From: Oxytricha trifallax
Lineage: Eukaryota; Ciliophora; Spirotrichea; Sporadotrichida; Oxytrichidae
Length of the DNA: 64,000 bases
NCBI GenBank assembly: GCA_000711775.1
Contig: ARYC01001540.1
Span: forward strand, 1 to 64,000
Direction of reading: 5' to 3'
The position numbers were made by a program, and so were the translations under genes. A model generated the notes under the pieces. It saw only the letters and a list, made by a program, of their open reading frames with translations, was not told the origin of the DNA and searched no databases. Positions within the stretch are counted from its first letter, which is position 1, and every line of letters begins with the position of its first letter. Below, in pieces: positions 22,967 to 35,285 of this stretch.

Positions 22967-23769
22967 ATTAATTATCGATTATCTATAATAAATTGTAATT
23001 CTAATAAAGAGACAATATTTCAAGAATGATAAGATGCTTGCAATTATAAAAGCATTATATGAATGAATTCATAAATAACTCGGCTAAAGTTAAAAGGCAT
23101 ATAAAAATCATCAGTTAATGAGGCATTTTAAAATTATCAAAATAGTGAGCTCTTAATTTTAGATAAAGATATTTTATTATTTTCATTCATAAAGAATAAT
23201 AGAATTGAAATTTGTTTTTAAGATATATTAAGTTCAATTTATCCATTAAAAAACAATGAATAATTTTAAAATAATTTACTTGTAAAATTAACAAATCTTA
23301 AAAATAAAAACATTTTAATGCAAGAAATAAATTATTTATTAAAAATATAAACAGAGAATAAATTAACTATCATTTTAATAGAGAAATAATTTTATAAATA
23401 TAAAAAATTTTATAAAATTAAATTATAATTAGACTTTAAATTTATAAACGTAAAAGAAATGTATGCAAGTAGTAAAAATATTATAATTATCACTTGCGTC
23501 CATTTTATAAATAATTAAATATAAATAAACTAATTTTATTGAAATAAAATTATAATAATTTTTTTAGAATGATTGATTTTTAGATTTTATATATTCTAAG
23601 AATTCATATATTGTCAATTTTCTTTCTATATTAACTAATTCTAGATTACTAAATTATTTTTAATATGGACCAAATTTTCAAAAGCAATGTAATTTTTTAT
23701 AAAACTTTTGAAAAAAAATGTATGTATTAAATAAACAATTAAATAGAAATGATACCTAAGAGTTGAGGA

Positions 23770-24740
23770 ATGAACTTGGTAAATGGAAACTACGTCTTGC
23801 TATTGAGATATGGTACGCTACATCTAGGCCTAAGGGTGCTAATACTTTGCACTTTCAAGAATATAATCTACCTTCTTGGCTTATCTATAGCCCACGTAAG
23901 CAAGATCTGCAATGCCATCTTCCAGAGCAATAAGACAGCAAAAAAGAGAGGTCGACCTGTAAAAGCAAAGCTTTCTAGACATCAAAAACAATTTCTTCTC
24001 AGCGAGTAGACTCTTGAGAAATGGAGGTCATACTATATATATGCTTGCTGTAGACTTTTTCATAGGATGTTTCCTGAGAGTAGCATAAGCTATATGCAAC
24101 TCTTTAGATTGTGTTTGAAAAACGAAATTAAATATAAGACGATGAAGAGTGTATGTTTGTTGACACAAGATAAGTTAGTAGCTATCTACAGGCAAAGATT
24201 AGAGCGATTTAATACACTTTTCAAAGCAATTTCTACAAACTAATGAGTAATTTATGTTGATGATATCATATTCAAACCACATTCAGTTCGCAAGAAAGTA
24301 TGGGTCAAATCATAGTCTAATCAGTTGGCCAGGAGAGAAAGCATAAATTTGTAAACAATATCAGCAATAGTAGGGGTTACAATAAAATAAGACTCGTAGG
24401 GTTCATGATTAAACCTAAATTGGTAAAGACAGAGGATATAGTCGATTTCCTAGACTATTTGAATACAGTAGATAAAAAAGTAAAGTTTCTTATATTTTGG
24501 GATAACCTAAGGTGCCATCACAGCAGAGCAGTAAAGGAAAAACTCCAATAATAGAGATGTTCCTGCTTGTTCAATACGCCTTACTCTTCAGAATATCACT
24601 GTATTGAAGAGATGTTTGCCTAAATAAACGACAATATAAGCAGAAAGTGGTAGAAAATGATTTTATGATGAGCTAAAATAAGCACCGCAGTGTTATCGTA
24701 AATTGCATTGAGTTATTAGAGAGAAGCATTATAGTAAAAT
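23770..24740 (+). pseudogene. DDE transposase of element A
   Basis: The IS630/Tc1-like core is visible. First Asp region: VIYVDDIIFKPHS followed by KKVWVKSQSNQLARR. Second Asp: KFLIFWDNLRCHHSRAVK. Glu: PYSSEYHCIEEMFAQI. The N-terminal half contains the RGRPVKAKLSRHQKQFL basic segment and LEKWRSYYIYACCRLFHRMFPE, aligning with TBE LKYWAHFSLDQRAIMFHRQFPE. Frames change at least near 24243 and 24400. The start at 23770 is tentative because the HTH region aligns only loosely. It runs convergent with the 22K gene. Confidence 0.8.
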
Positions 24741-25033
24741 AATTTAAAGTCATTATTAAAATTAAACACTATTTAGCTTTACATACTTGAGTAAGAGTAT
24801 AATATATTCATAAACTACACTTTATATTAATTTCATTTCGACATTTCCTGTGTGTCTCTTCCCTGACCCTGAATCATCTCAAATGGAATATTTTCAGGCA
24901 CACCTTCATCATAATCTTCCACCTTGGCCTTAAAGTCTTAGAACTGATAAGAAATTTCTTGGTACTATCTTTTTTACCTTTGCTTATGGGCTTTGATCAG
25001 AACTTCATCATCGATAAATCTTGCCTTTCGTCT

Positions 25034-25069
25034 CTATAAAGTAGGTTTGCTTGAATAGTTTGTACTTAC
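25034..25069 (-). other. Mini-intron 2 of element A 22K gene (36 nt)
   Basis: GTAAGTACAA...TTTATAG in gene orientation, phase 1 after Ser of PFFS, the same position and phase as intron 2 of the TBE 22K genes. Confidence 0.65.
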
Positions 25070-25456
25070 TCGAAAAGAAAGGCTCAAATTTCAGTCTCTG
25101 AAAGATGTCATTTCTGATATAATTTTTTCTTAAGCGTCTTCTTCCGAGTTTACATTGTTTCTAACATTGTTTGCATGCAAAATGAGTTCGGATAAATAAC
25201 TGGGCCATAGCGTACCCGTCACTCAGTAAAAATACTTTCAATCAGGTAATACTTGGTAATCTGCGTAGTAGTTCATGAACTTAATGATTTCAGGGTCATC
25301 TTTTACCTATCTAAAAATTTCTCTACAGAGAGCTCTTCATAGTATGGCACATTGAAATTTATCACATTTCCAGCATTTAGTAGATCTTTGTCTCACGAGA
25401 AAAGTCCTTCAAAAATCGCAAAGTAATGTGATTTTCAGCAGGCAGGAAATAACCTC

Positions 25457-25486
25457 CTAAACAAATGAAACGAAACTAAATCTTAC
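25457..25486 (-). other. Mini-intron 1 of element A 22K gene (30 or 33 nt)
   Basis: GTAAGATTTAG...TTGTTTAG in gene orientation, phase 1, just before the YFLP block as in TBE intron 1. Using the AG three bases downstream avoids a TGA at the junction. Confidence 0.55.
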
Positions 25487-25580
25487 AATTATAATTTATA
25501 TAAGTGATCATGTCGCTCTTAGAGCGGAAGTTTTGAGTTAGCTCCCTCGCATCATGGCCAGTCACAGATTGCTTGTTCAT

Positions 25581-26592
25581 CGCAGTCTTAAAAAGAAAAG
25601 TTATAATATTATAAAGTATTCTTTAGAAATTTCTGTTATTAATTTAGGTACCTAGCTAAGATTCCTGAACCTCGAACGAACATTCACCTTTACCTATTGC
25701 TTCTTTGTACTGATCAGTTCTGGTAGGGTTTAACTTAAAAAGAATTATTTATTATCTGATATAACATATAAATTTTAAACCAATCTAACCTTTTGAACAA
25801 ACCTGTGATAATTTTTGGGGCTACAATAATCGTCATTAATTGATTTTTGATTAGCTATTATAAAAGGAATTAATTTTAATATTTAATAATAAATTCAATT
25901 AGAAATGAGTTTATAAATAAAATAAATTTTAAGATTGCAAGTACTTACACTATGTCTATATTTAATAAAATCAACAAGTTACAATATAAATAAATAAATT
26001 GAATATGTTATTATTTTGAAAATTTCCTTAAATTTGGTTTTATAAATGATCCCTTAAAATGTTTTATAATTTTATATTATATTTAGTTTATTAAAAATTT
26101 ATACAGAGGGAATTATTGTACTAATAAAAATTACAACTAATTACATCTATAATTAAATTAAAAAATTTGGGGTTTATCTTTAGTATTATATTTATGTTTC
26201 TTTTTCTAATGTCTAAATAAATTAAAAACTTACATATAATTGAAGTTTTTAATTTCAAAATAGCAATTAATTTATTATCATAAATAGTTTAATTTTTATA
26301 TTACATTGAGTTTAAAATAATTAAAATTTAAATCAATAAGATGATATAAAATTTTATTCAATTTAAAAATAAACATAAAATAAAATGAAAATTTCAAAGT
26401 AATAAGCTATTTTTCGCAAATAAAGTTGAGGAAAGTTACTATAATAAAATAAAGAAGTTAAATGCATATGCAAGCTGTGAAATAACTCTCATTAATGATT
26501 TGCGGCATAAAGTCCACTATAAATATTTTGCGATTTTGAAATAAATTAAAATAATTCGCCAAAAATAAAATATAGTACAGGAATAATTAAAA
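25581..26592. other. Divergent intergenic region of element A, AT-rich
   Basis: No gene recognised between the divergent 22K and third-gene starts. No palindromic cluster is obvious. Confidence 0.4.
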
Positions 26593-28056
26593 ATGGGAAA
26601 GAAAAAGGACTAAAAGGATGTTGATGCTACCGAGCTGGTGAAGAGTACTTACTGCAGCAAAAGCTAAGACGCAAGGCAACTCTATGAACTCGCATCTCAG
26701 TCCACGACACATGGAGAGAACAAGTTAGATAAAAAGGAGTGGTAAAAATTCAAGAGAGTAAGCATTTATTTAGTAGAATGGAATTCCTTAGTCCTAACCT
26801 CAACTTATTTACTAATGATAAAATCAACCACCTAACCAGAACTAGATTTAACTTCAGTAAAATCCACCAAGAAATTAATAAATGTAAGACTAAATTTTGT
26901 AGTATATTAATTTTAAACTTGACATCTACCCTCAACACAAATTTTTTATCAGCCAAAACCCCATTATGATCACTCACTTGTACTCACTTAATTATCACAA
27001 ATTATTTCAAAATGTTGTAGACTACTCTTTAACATTATCAAAAACCGATACTATCAATTTAATCCAAGATGTTAAGTTAACTCAACCACCTTGAATGATA
27101 TCACAAATATTCAAAAATTAAATATAGCAAAACCAAATAAATTTAGCTAATTTTTCCACAGCATCAATATTCTCATGAGTAGTACTTGCTTTATTTGCAG
27201 TGAACAAGCAATTCAGCACTTATTTGTTAATCTCAGAAAACCAGAATTATTAGAACTTACTCTTTCAAAAAACAAAATGTTTGGCATAGATAATTTCAGG
27301 GGTATTATTCATGATGAGTCTAACGAAAACTAAAAACTAAGAAAATATGATTGCAAAAGTAAAGTCAAGCTTCTCGATAAGAATTAAATGGAAGGTAAGT
27401 TATTAGATTTTTTGTAAAACAGTAATATTTCTCTAAATTTAATTTGGACTGCGGACAATAAAAACTAAGAATTCATTGTGGTAAAACAAAACCAAGAATT
27501 TTGGGATTTTCTCAGCAACGATAGTTAAACTTTTAAAATCACAAAATATTCCAAGAAATACATTTCTGATCTTTCAGATTCAGTTGATGAAATCAATCAA
27601 TTTGATTTTATCATAGATTATTTTTGAGCTATCAATATATTCTATGAAGTTAGAGATTTCAACTCAAATGAGAGAAAAGTTGATAAAACTTTCCATAACA
27701 TGTTCCACGTAATTTATCAACAAAAATCATATCAAGATATCATTTCATTTTTGGCTAATTTCAAATTATTAGCAGAGTAATAACTAAAGTTACCTGACAT
27801 TCAGAATAATAAATTCGCTTTGCCACCACTCAGACACAACCCAACCAACTTTTATTCCTATTAGAACACACAAAATCAATCTAAGAAATAGAAAAATTTA
27901 AAGGCCAAATATTCAAAATAATCAGTTTAAGACTCAAAGGAAATTTATGAGGAAGATACATCAAATTCCAGCAGCGACTCACCAATCAAAATGATTACCA
28001 GAAAGAAGAAAGCCAAAGAGGAAGAACTTGAAAACAAGAGAGAAAAGAAGGACTGA
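26593..28056 (+). pseudogene. Third gene of element A: unrecognised CxxC protein
   Basis: ATG 26593 (MGKKKDQKDVDATELVKS) begins a Lys-rich N-terminus. After several shifts a long frame from about 27085 (LNDITNIQKLNIAKPNKFS) is open for some 320 codons with one TGA near 27627, ending at TGA 28054-28056. It contains CFICSEQ (CxxC), FHNMFHVIYQQKSYQDIISF, and a charged tail rich in Lys/Glu/Ser (EEDTSNSSSDSP then KKKAKEEELENKREKK) that could be a nuclear signal. Neither kinase nor helicase motifs are present. Its place matches the 57K gene of TBEs and the helicase of element C, so it is probably this family's accessory gene. Function unknown. Confidence 0.55.
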
Positions 28057-28679
28057 GCAGTGAATCCAATTCAACTAGTAATTAAATTTAACTGGTTTGG
28101 TAAGGACCAGTAATTATTTTATTATTAATTAATCTTAATTTCCCTAAAAATTAAAAAAAAAACATTCTTTTTTATTCTTTTTATTTTTAATTTCTAAATT
28201 GATTAATCTAAATAAAAATATGCTTAACTTAATCCTCTTATTCTTGAATAAAAATAAAATAATTTGAAATAAATAACAACTATTATTTTTATTTAAAGTA
28301 TGCTTCTCTATACCGAATTAAAAAAGTTTAGTAAATAAAATTACTTATAGATAATTTTTATCCCCTTAATAACCCTCTTATATATTCTTTTAATAATCCA
28401 TATCATATAAAAATTTCTAATTATTTTCAATTATTGTATTAAAATAACAATTATCTCAAAATAATGCAGATTTAGGGCTTAATATGCAAAAATTCCATCC
28501 ATTATTTTTCTTATTTAATTTAATTTTTGATTAATTAATAAATTGTCTTCTTGCTAAAAAAGATCAAAAATATATATAAAGGAAAAGTTTGAATTACCTT
28601 AAATTATTTATATATAGTGTAAAATTAGGCCACCTTAATCACCTAGTTAATTTGTATATAGTGAATTTAAGCACCCTAT
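28057..28679. other. AT-rich, no gene recognised
   Basis: Nothing supportable seen. Confidence 0.5.
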
Positions 28680-29297
28680 AAAGTGTGAGAGTGAAATAAG
28701 ATCAATTACATATAAATGTGCAAGTGAAATGTTTGTTACAAATCCTTAGTTTAATAGGCTATTAAATGTACCACACATCAGTGAAAAAGTGCGTTTATAA
28801 AAAATGGAGAACATGAATCGATAGAACTCGAGCTGCTCTTCAAAATGCACGCAAAGCACAGTGAATTTAGTGGAGTGGGTGCAAGGTGCGTTGATAATAA
28901 AGAAAGTGCGATAGTCATTGTAAATTGATCACCTTTTGATCTTCATTATTAAAGTAGTAATTATTAATTAATTGAATTAAAACTTAATTCAAATGTGTAG
29001 GTAAAAGCGCACCCTCTCACAAATAGTTTGAACGGTAAGACTTTGCACCTAATAGGTCAACAGGGTACAAACCCCTTATATTCTTGATTAGCATGTCAAA
29101 CTCTATAAGAATAGTAAGTATGGCCTCAAAATAAAATCATGGATTTTTTTAATTTTCACCGTACTTGCATTCTCGAGATCGGCTACCTCAAATTAAGTTA
29201 AATTCTGTCCTTTCAAATTTCCTTATTTATCGATAAACCTTAAAACTTTTTATCAACTTATCAAAAATATATGTACATACGTTTTGGGGTTTACATA
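28680..29297. mobile_element. Solo end of an element-B family transposon
   Basis: Reverse-complement similarity to the left end of element B (45,732-46,330): TGCTCTTCAAAATGCACGCA at 28833-28852 matches a block near 46190-46210. GTACAAACCCCTTATATTCT, GGCCTCAAAATAAAATCATG and the terminal ACATACGTTTTGGGGTTTA also match. The outer end faces right at about 29297. No transposase of this family lies to its left, so it is a relic of a mostly deleted copy. Confidence 0.82.
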
Positions 29298-29469
29298 ATT
29301 ACAATAACTATAAATGGACAATAGACAATCACTCTATTCATTTAAATTTAGCATTATTATATATTATTATTATATATTATATAATTATAAATAATGTACA
29401 ATAGACTTTTATCGATATCTCATTAACATACAAGTATAGAATTATTGTTAAACAACTAGTCTTTTCATG

Positions 29470-29925
29470 ATCATATTTAGGGGAGGGTTTTTTCCTTTGT
29501 TTATTGTTCCTCTTCATTGGTTTATTCTCTTCCTTAACTATCTCACTTTATAGGCCTATCTCTACCTCTCTTCTTTGTGCATATTGTAATGATGAATTCA
29601 TCGTATGTTATCCTTGCTTAAGATAGAATCTTGCGTCGCTTTTTATAAGTATAAATCAACTTATATCTTATCTAAATGTGATTGGAATAAGTTTTGTATG
29701 GTAGATTTTGCATATTAGGGCAGCAGTTTAAAGATATTTAACCATTTTAAAAATTAATTTAAAATAAAATACTAATACGTATATACCTAGAGGAGTTATT
29801 TGATTGTTTCTAAGAATGATTATGGTTAAAGATTGGGCCCATTTGAAAGCAGTTCTTGATGCCTTAATTTGTTTGTTTTTTCTTAAGATAGTCTGGCTAT
29901 TGTAGTAGCATTTGTAAGTTGGCAT
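29470..29925 (-). other. Possible decayed coding region
   Basis: The minus strand shows protein-like pieces: a frame from 29925 (MPTYKCYYNSQTILRKNKQ) and a second near 29590 (YDEFIITICTKKRGRDRPI) followed by a Glu/Gln-rich tail. No continuous frame and no family. Confidence 0.22.
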
Positions 29926-30697
29926 ATAAAATATATTTATGAAGTCTTCCTGTGCTATTTGTTAAATAACTTAGTTAGAACAATTTCAAGGAGTTAACAC
30001 AGACTCTCTGCTTTCAAACATTTCTTTAAATGTTTTTATAATCAAATTTTAGTCAGCATTTTTCAAGAGCTCATAGTTTTAAATGGCTCCTCTTTTCAAT
30101 ATCCCTTGAAATGTTTCATTCTTATGTATTTTAAATTTGTATTAGTATGTATTAATTAAGAGCGATATAATTATGATATTTTAAAACCAAAACTATTAGA
30201 ATTAAGAATCTGATTCTATTTAAACTCATTAGATTATTATTCCCTTAAAATGATGCTTGTTATATTCCAAATTTAATTAATAACGCATTTTGATATATAA
30301 TAATTATCCACATGATCTTACAACTTTATAAAACTTCCTGTTGTGCTAATCTTTCTTATAATATCATTAAGCAGTGAATCTATTTTAAATATCTATGTTT
30401 TACTGGTTAGTATAATTATGAAAATAATTGAAGTAATTCAACACACCTCCAAGAATTCCTTTCTTCAGCAAATCACAATTAAACTGGAAAAATTAAATAT
30501 GAATTCAGCCAAAACATACCATATAAAGAAAAAATTAAATTAATTAATGAGGCTGTATATATTTATATTTCTCATAGTTATTTAAATTTTATTCTACTAA
30601 TTGCAATAAATGTAACTTTATTTATATAATGATTGATTTTTTTCTTGAAGACATAGTATTTATGGATAATTAATTCTAGGTATCATAATATATACTT
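29926..30697. other. AT-rich, no gene recognised
   Basis: The ORF at 30343-30543 has no protein-like features; nothing else supportable. Confidence 0.5.
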
Positions 30698-31416
30698 ATG
30701 AAATAAGAGTTCTTCTTCCCACTTCATAAAATTCGAAATTATAAGAACCAATTTGTTATCCTAGATATATCATCCTTGGACCATAATGATTTTTTCTTCC
30801 ATTCTGATGCATTTTATATCTCTGTGATAACTAAGGAGATTAGTAGTATCTAGGATGTTCTCATACTGGTAGAGTAGTTTTTCATCATGAATTGTTCATA
30901 AAAATTATCAATTTTGGGCTTAAGCTACTGCCAGAAAACTTTACTAAGTCTAAGGTTTTATTATATCACATATAGTATGTTATGTAATTTAGATGTGGGA
31001 TACTCAAACTCATTAAAAGTATCTTCTTATTTTCTTGGGGTTTATCATTTGGATTGTTGTGTGTTCAGTGATCAATTTGTAGGGGGTCTTTTGCTGAAGT
31101 TGAATATTTAAACTTAATAAGCAAGTTGATAATAAAGCTGAAGTTTGTTCCTAGATATGTGATCATCTAAGTAGATTCTAACATTAAATAGCTAAATTTG
31201 ACATCTTATTTCGGAGGAATCAACTAATACATTTTGAATAATTACTCTAATGATAAAGAGTTATTTGCATACTTTGGCTTGTCACCATACTTCCCAATTT
31301 GTAAAGAGTAAAAAGCTGACTTGAACAATGAAGTTTTGAGTTCTAGCAGATAAGTATATTTGCTCATATTTGTATAGATTTAAGTTATTATTGGTATTTC
31401 TATTGTTTTAATGTGA
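30698..31416 (+). pseudogene. Unrecognised Leu-rich protein-like gene, one frameshift
   Basis: ATG 30698 (MKQEFFFPLHKIRNYKNQFV) is open 143 codons to TGA 31127-31129. A second frame beginning right there (LIIKLKFVPRYVIIQVD, YFGLSPYFPICKEQKADLN) is open to TGA 31414-31416. Together they read like one protein with a single shift. Segments such as SLKVSSYFLGVYHLDCC and NIKQLNLTSYF recall leucine-rich repeats, but the match is loose. It may be a somatic gene segment or an old gene. Chance is not excluded. Confidence 0.35.
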
Positions 31417-32235
31417 TATTATGAGTATTAAATATAGGAACTTTAGTTTTTAATGTTAAATATTGAAGGCTTGAATTAGATAAATATACAACTCTTTTTA
31501 ATTTTCAAGCATTTGGACATGGAAGAATGCTTCAACCAGTTTTTGCTACTTTATCTTGTTACAGAAGCGAAAACTTTAGTATTGAATAATGACAAACATC
31601 AATCTTGATTTTTAACATCTTATAATTTTAATCATCTTCATCATAGTTGTGAATACTTTGATCATATGATTTTTTATTGTCGATACAGTAATGTTATTTA
31701 TCATTATAGTTATATTAAATACGGATATTTTGAATATTTCCTTATTTTACTCATCATTATTCTTATTCTATGTACTATTATCATCACCCTTAACAATCCC
31801 AACTGCATTTCGTTATTGCTATTACCAATCAACTGCAATAAATAATCAACCGTATTTACTTTCTTTTTATGTAATTTTCCATGCTAGATATAGAGATATA
31901 AGACAAAAGCTGAATAATTCTAACTCATTTAAAATAAAATCTTCCTAGAACGTACATTTCATATTGTAAATTAGTTGGATTTGATGATAAATTCTCTACA
32001 TTTTTGATAATTTTAAGTATTTAAATGAAGGAAATTACTTATAATTTTACCTCCAAATATTAAATCATTCGAATTTATTCATTGTATTAACTTTTCTACT
32101 GACTTATTAGTTATTGTCTGCAGAATATACTTCAAGAACTCATTTAGTGCAAATATCAAAGGCAAAAGCTTCACTTTTATAAATATATATTATAATTATT
32201 TCAACTTATAATAAGCCTTTTACAAGCAAAACTTA
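31417..32235. other. AT-rich; both strands weakly open, no gene assigned
   Basis: 31691-31948 is open on plus (hydrophobic), while the minus strand is also open with a Gln/Asn-rich product (VDWQQQQRNAVGIVKGDDN). Neither can be chosen over the other. Confidence 0.3.
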
Positions 32236-32328
32236 ATTATTTGTTACAAATAATTATATAGGAGTGATTATTTGTTACAAATAATTATATAGGAGTGATT
32301 ATTTGTTACAAATAATTATATAGGAGTG
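32236..32328. repeat. Three perfect 31-bp tandem repeats containing an inverted repeat
   Basis: ATTATTTGTTACAAATAATT... repeated at 32236-32266, 32267-32297 and 32298-32328. Each unit contains TTATTTGTTACAAATAA, a palindrome with a 3-nt loop. Confidence 0.95.
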
Positions 32329-32734
32329 ACTATATCAGATAAGTATCGCATCTAATTTTGAGATTTCAACATCACACAGTTCTTTCCTTCACCAAGTTCA
32401 TTAACTCTCACAATATAATCTCATTTTGAATTATTATTTCAAAACTTAAACATTTCAAAAAAGCGTAACTATAATAATTTCATAAATTATAAAAAATAAC
32501 AAATGCTGCCTTCTCTCTATTTTATAGTAGTCAAATTTAAATATTGGCTGTTGACCTATCTGAATCATGCCTACCACTAAATACTAACTAATATAACAGC
32601 TCTTTTGTGTACTTAACTGATACCGTAAACTTATTCTTTCTTTTCTGAATTCATTCTTAGCTATGTTGATATATATATATTTATAATTTTATTTAAAAAT
32701 AATTATAATTATAATATGTAATTATTAAATTAAA

Positions 32735-34332
32735 ATGTTAATAGATGGCACGAGGCTTTTTGTCAAAAACTTCTAAATTTAATATCAGAGTGCCTACTCT
32801 GTCTTGGAAGCGCAAAATCTGCTAGATTTGTCTCCCATTCTTATTCCGGAGGTTAAAGAAGCTTGGCTGTAATAAGTTCTTCAATCTGAACCTTCTGAAA
32901 TTGGCTTTCAGAATCCCAGTACAGTGGAGTCACCGGACCCATCGTAGATCCATACTACCTAGTAGCCTCCTATTTAGTACCCAGACCTATCTTCAGAATA
33001 GTATACCGACCTACTTCTAGAACAGAATAGTATACCGATCTCTGGCAACGAAAACATCTAAGCCCTAAGGTAAAACACTAACCCTACTAGATAAGACAAG
33101 ATGTTCATACTCGGATCTCATTTAATACAACCTTACTACCTTTGGTGGAAAAGAACTAAGATTAAAATCTCTAGAGGAACTCCCCAAGGTGGTAAGATTT
33201 CGCCACTACTTTTCGTGCTAGTCCTAGATACTGCTCTCAAAACATTCGAGCTCAAGTACAACTTCCCAATCTTCAAATACATAAAGATCTATTCTGACGA
33301 TATGGTAATCATCTTCTAACAAGACCATGATATCCCACTCATAAAGCAACAACTAAGGGAACATATTTTCTCGTTTGGTCTTATTATCAACGACTCTAAA
33401 TGCGCTGTAATAAACAAAGGCTAGTTCGATTTTGACCTTAATACTCAAACACACTTCAAATACCTAGGTGTAGACATTCACAAAGACCCTATCAAAAACT
33501 TCTAAACACTCATCAAGGATATTCAAGATGAACTCAAAAACACCTACATAAGGCTCTTCAAAGGCGACCAAGCCCTATATAGTAGAGTATACCAACAATA
33601 CATATACTCAAAGTTTTAGTTTAAACTCTGCCCTCTCCTTCTAACACTAAACAACAATGACTTCTACAAAGCAATCGATATTCTCAAAAGGAAACTCGTA
33701 AGCTTCACTATAAAGGCTGATCCAATCCTTAAAATGTTCTTTAGCAACTAATTAAGAACCTATGACTCTTCCCCATTTCAGATGGAACTATTCATAGCAA
33801 CAAGGTTGGAAAGAAATACAACATAAGTGATACTCAAAACTACTAGTTTCAAAATGTTGAGAAACTTTCAGTAGAACACATTCAGAGAATTATAGCTAAA
33901 CTCTAAACTTATGCGGGAATAGGCAACAACTTACATTACATGCCTAAGTCAGAACATTTCCTAAAATTGACCCTAAAATACTTCCCTAATACTCTAGCAG
34001 TGGCCTTACAAAACGGCCCAAAATTCTTTGGAAAAAATTTCAGATGCTCAATATGCAAAGGTCTTTATACAAGACCCTGCTACAATCACCACCTACCTAC
34101 TTTTCGAGGTGAAGTTTCTGCTACAATCCAAGAACTTATCAATCTCATCAAAGAAAGAGAAGAACTCAAATCAGAAGACGAAGAATAATTCTATGAGACA
34201 ATGGAGACATGCCAAGAACAACTAAGATTCATAAAGAACAAACTCAAAGCTTCCGAAACTAGGATCAAAAGTCATCTATGGTAGACATACCAAGAGTTGA
34301 CAACAAAAAAGGATTCCGTCCTTTCTTAATGA
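32735..34332 (+). pseudogene. LINE-type reverse transcriptase gene, RT domain lacking its front part
   Basis: From ATG 32735 (MLIDGTRLFVKNFQIQYQ) one frame is open for about 400 codons. An acidic Pro/Gln/Ser-rich region (TVESPDPSQIHTTQQPPIQY) is followed directly by RT motif B (ISRGTPQGGKISPLLFVL), motif C as YSDDM (usual YADD) and a thumb region (HFKYLGVDIHKDP, motif E-like). RT motifs 1-A, including the first catalytic Asp region, are absent. Near 33915 the frame shifts to one with a CSIC...C-x3-H zinc-knuckle-like end (RCSICKGLYTRPCYNHH) and a helical Glu-rich tail, ending at TGA 34330-34332. A hairpin-forming GGGGCTTTAAGCCC-type stretch and a TTATT repeat follow, as in LINE 3' tails. It could be a deleted LINE or a rearranged derivative. 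Confidence 0.8.
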
Positions 34333-35285
34333 TATGCTCAGGGGGCTTTAAGCCCTCGATGCGAGTTATTTATTTATTTATTATTATTATAATACGTAAT
34401 CTTAACAGTAACTAGATGTCACTGTTTTCTTGGTTTTATTACCAACTCTTATTAGTCTAAATTTTAATTAAAATCAAAGAAAGACTATCATTCTGTGAGT
34501 TGATTAATTTACAAGGATTTATGGATATTAATGAATGATATTACAGCTAATTGATCAAATATGTAAATAAATATATATTGTTAAAAATCCCTCAAGTTAG
34601 ATTATGGTTAAGTCAATTAACTGATTTCATTCTACTTTTGTTGATAATAATTTAAAATATAGTAAAAATAATGTAATAATGTAATTAGTTTAAAAATAGC
34701 CTTATTTTATTATAATTACCATCTTTAGAGCATTAATATTATATGTTTATGATGATATTTAATTACATAAATCTTATCTAGAGGGAAATAGAATTTAAAT
34801 AATTAAGGTACCGATAAATTTCTCAAAATTTTATTATTAATATGAGTTTTTAATTGATTGTTAAATATCAATATTGAAAATTACATAATAGTTAACGATA
34901 TCAGATTTGATGTTTTATCTATATTATTCTCTATTTATAAAGGCAAAATAATAATGAATTTATTGAAAAGTATTGAAAGGTTTGAATCCTATTTATATTC
35001 TAAGACATATTTATTCATTACTTTCTTTTGATAAATGAAGTTATTATAATTGTATTAATAGATCACATTAAGTTATATAACTCCACTTAGAATAGTATAG
35101 TTGAATAAATGTCTTATTTATTATTTTAAACTTTAGGGCTATTCATTTATTAATAGTTATTAAACTATTACAAATAAAAATAAAATCAAAGAGAAAGAAT
35201 AAAGACTCAATAAACAACAGGCAAATTCTATAGCTTTAATGACAAGGACTATGATTATTGATTGTCATTTGTTATCACTATCAAG
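34333..35285. other. LINE 3' tail (TTATT repeats near 34358-34390), then AT-rich
   Basis: TTATTTATTTATTTATTATTATTA-type simple repeat directly after the LINE hairpin; the rest is AT-rich with no gene recognised. Confidence 0.55.

Larger units (their letters stand above)
24833..25580 (-). pseudogene. 22K-like gene of element A with two mini-introns
   Basis: From ATG 25580 (MNKQSVTGHDARELTQNFRSK) it follows the TBE 22K pattern: RSKSDMITYIN, YFLPAENHITLRFL, VPYYEELSVEKFLDR, KFMNYYADYQVLPD, LWPSYLSELI. The C-terminus is KARFIDDEVLIKAHKQR then acidic, ending at TGA 24833-24835. A phase-1 intron is inferred at 25034-25069, joining EPFFS to RKARFIDDE. Another is inferred at 25457-25486 (30 nt; a 33-nt version avoids creating TGA). 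There are a few genuine shifts and TGAs around the KDLLNAGNVINF region. Confidence 0.78.
23770..28056. mobile_element. Element A: TBE-superfamily transposon with a different third gene
   Basis: Transposase (plus), 22K (minus) and a third gene (plus) reproduce the TBE gene order of the element at 60791-64000. The third gene shows no zinc-finger/kinase or helicase motifs. Terminal repeats were not found, so the limits are gene limits. Confidence 0.65.

Noticed and set aside
26750..26977. Minus-strand ORF
   Set aside because: Mirror shadow of the element A third gene.
26593..29297. Element A and the 28.7-29.3 kb B-type end as one transposon
   Set aside because: In element B that end lies beside the transposase, whereas here the nearest gene is the third gene, and no second end was found; treated as separate.
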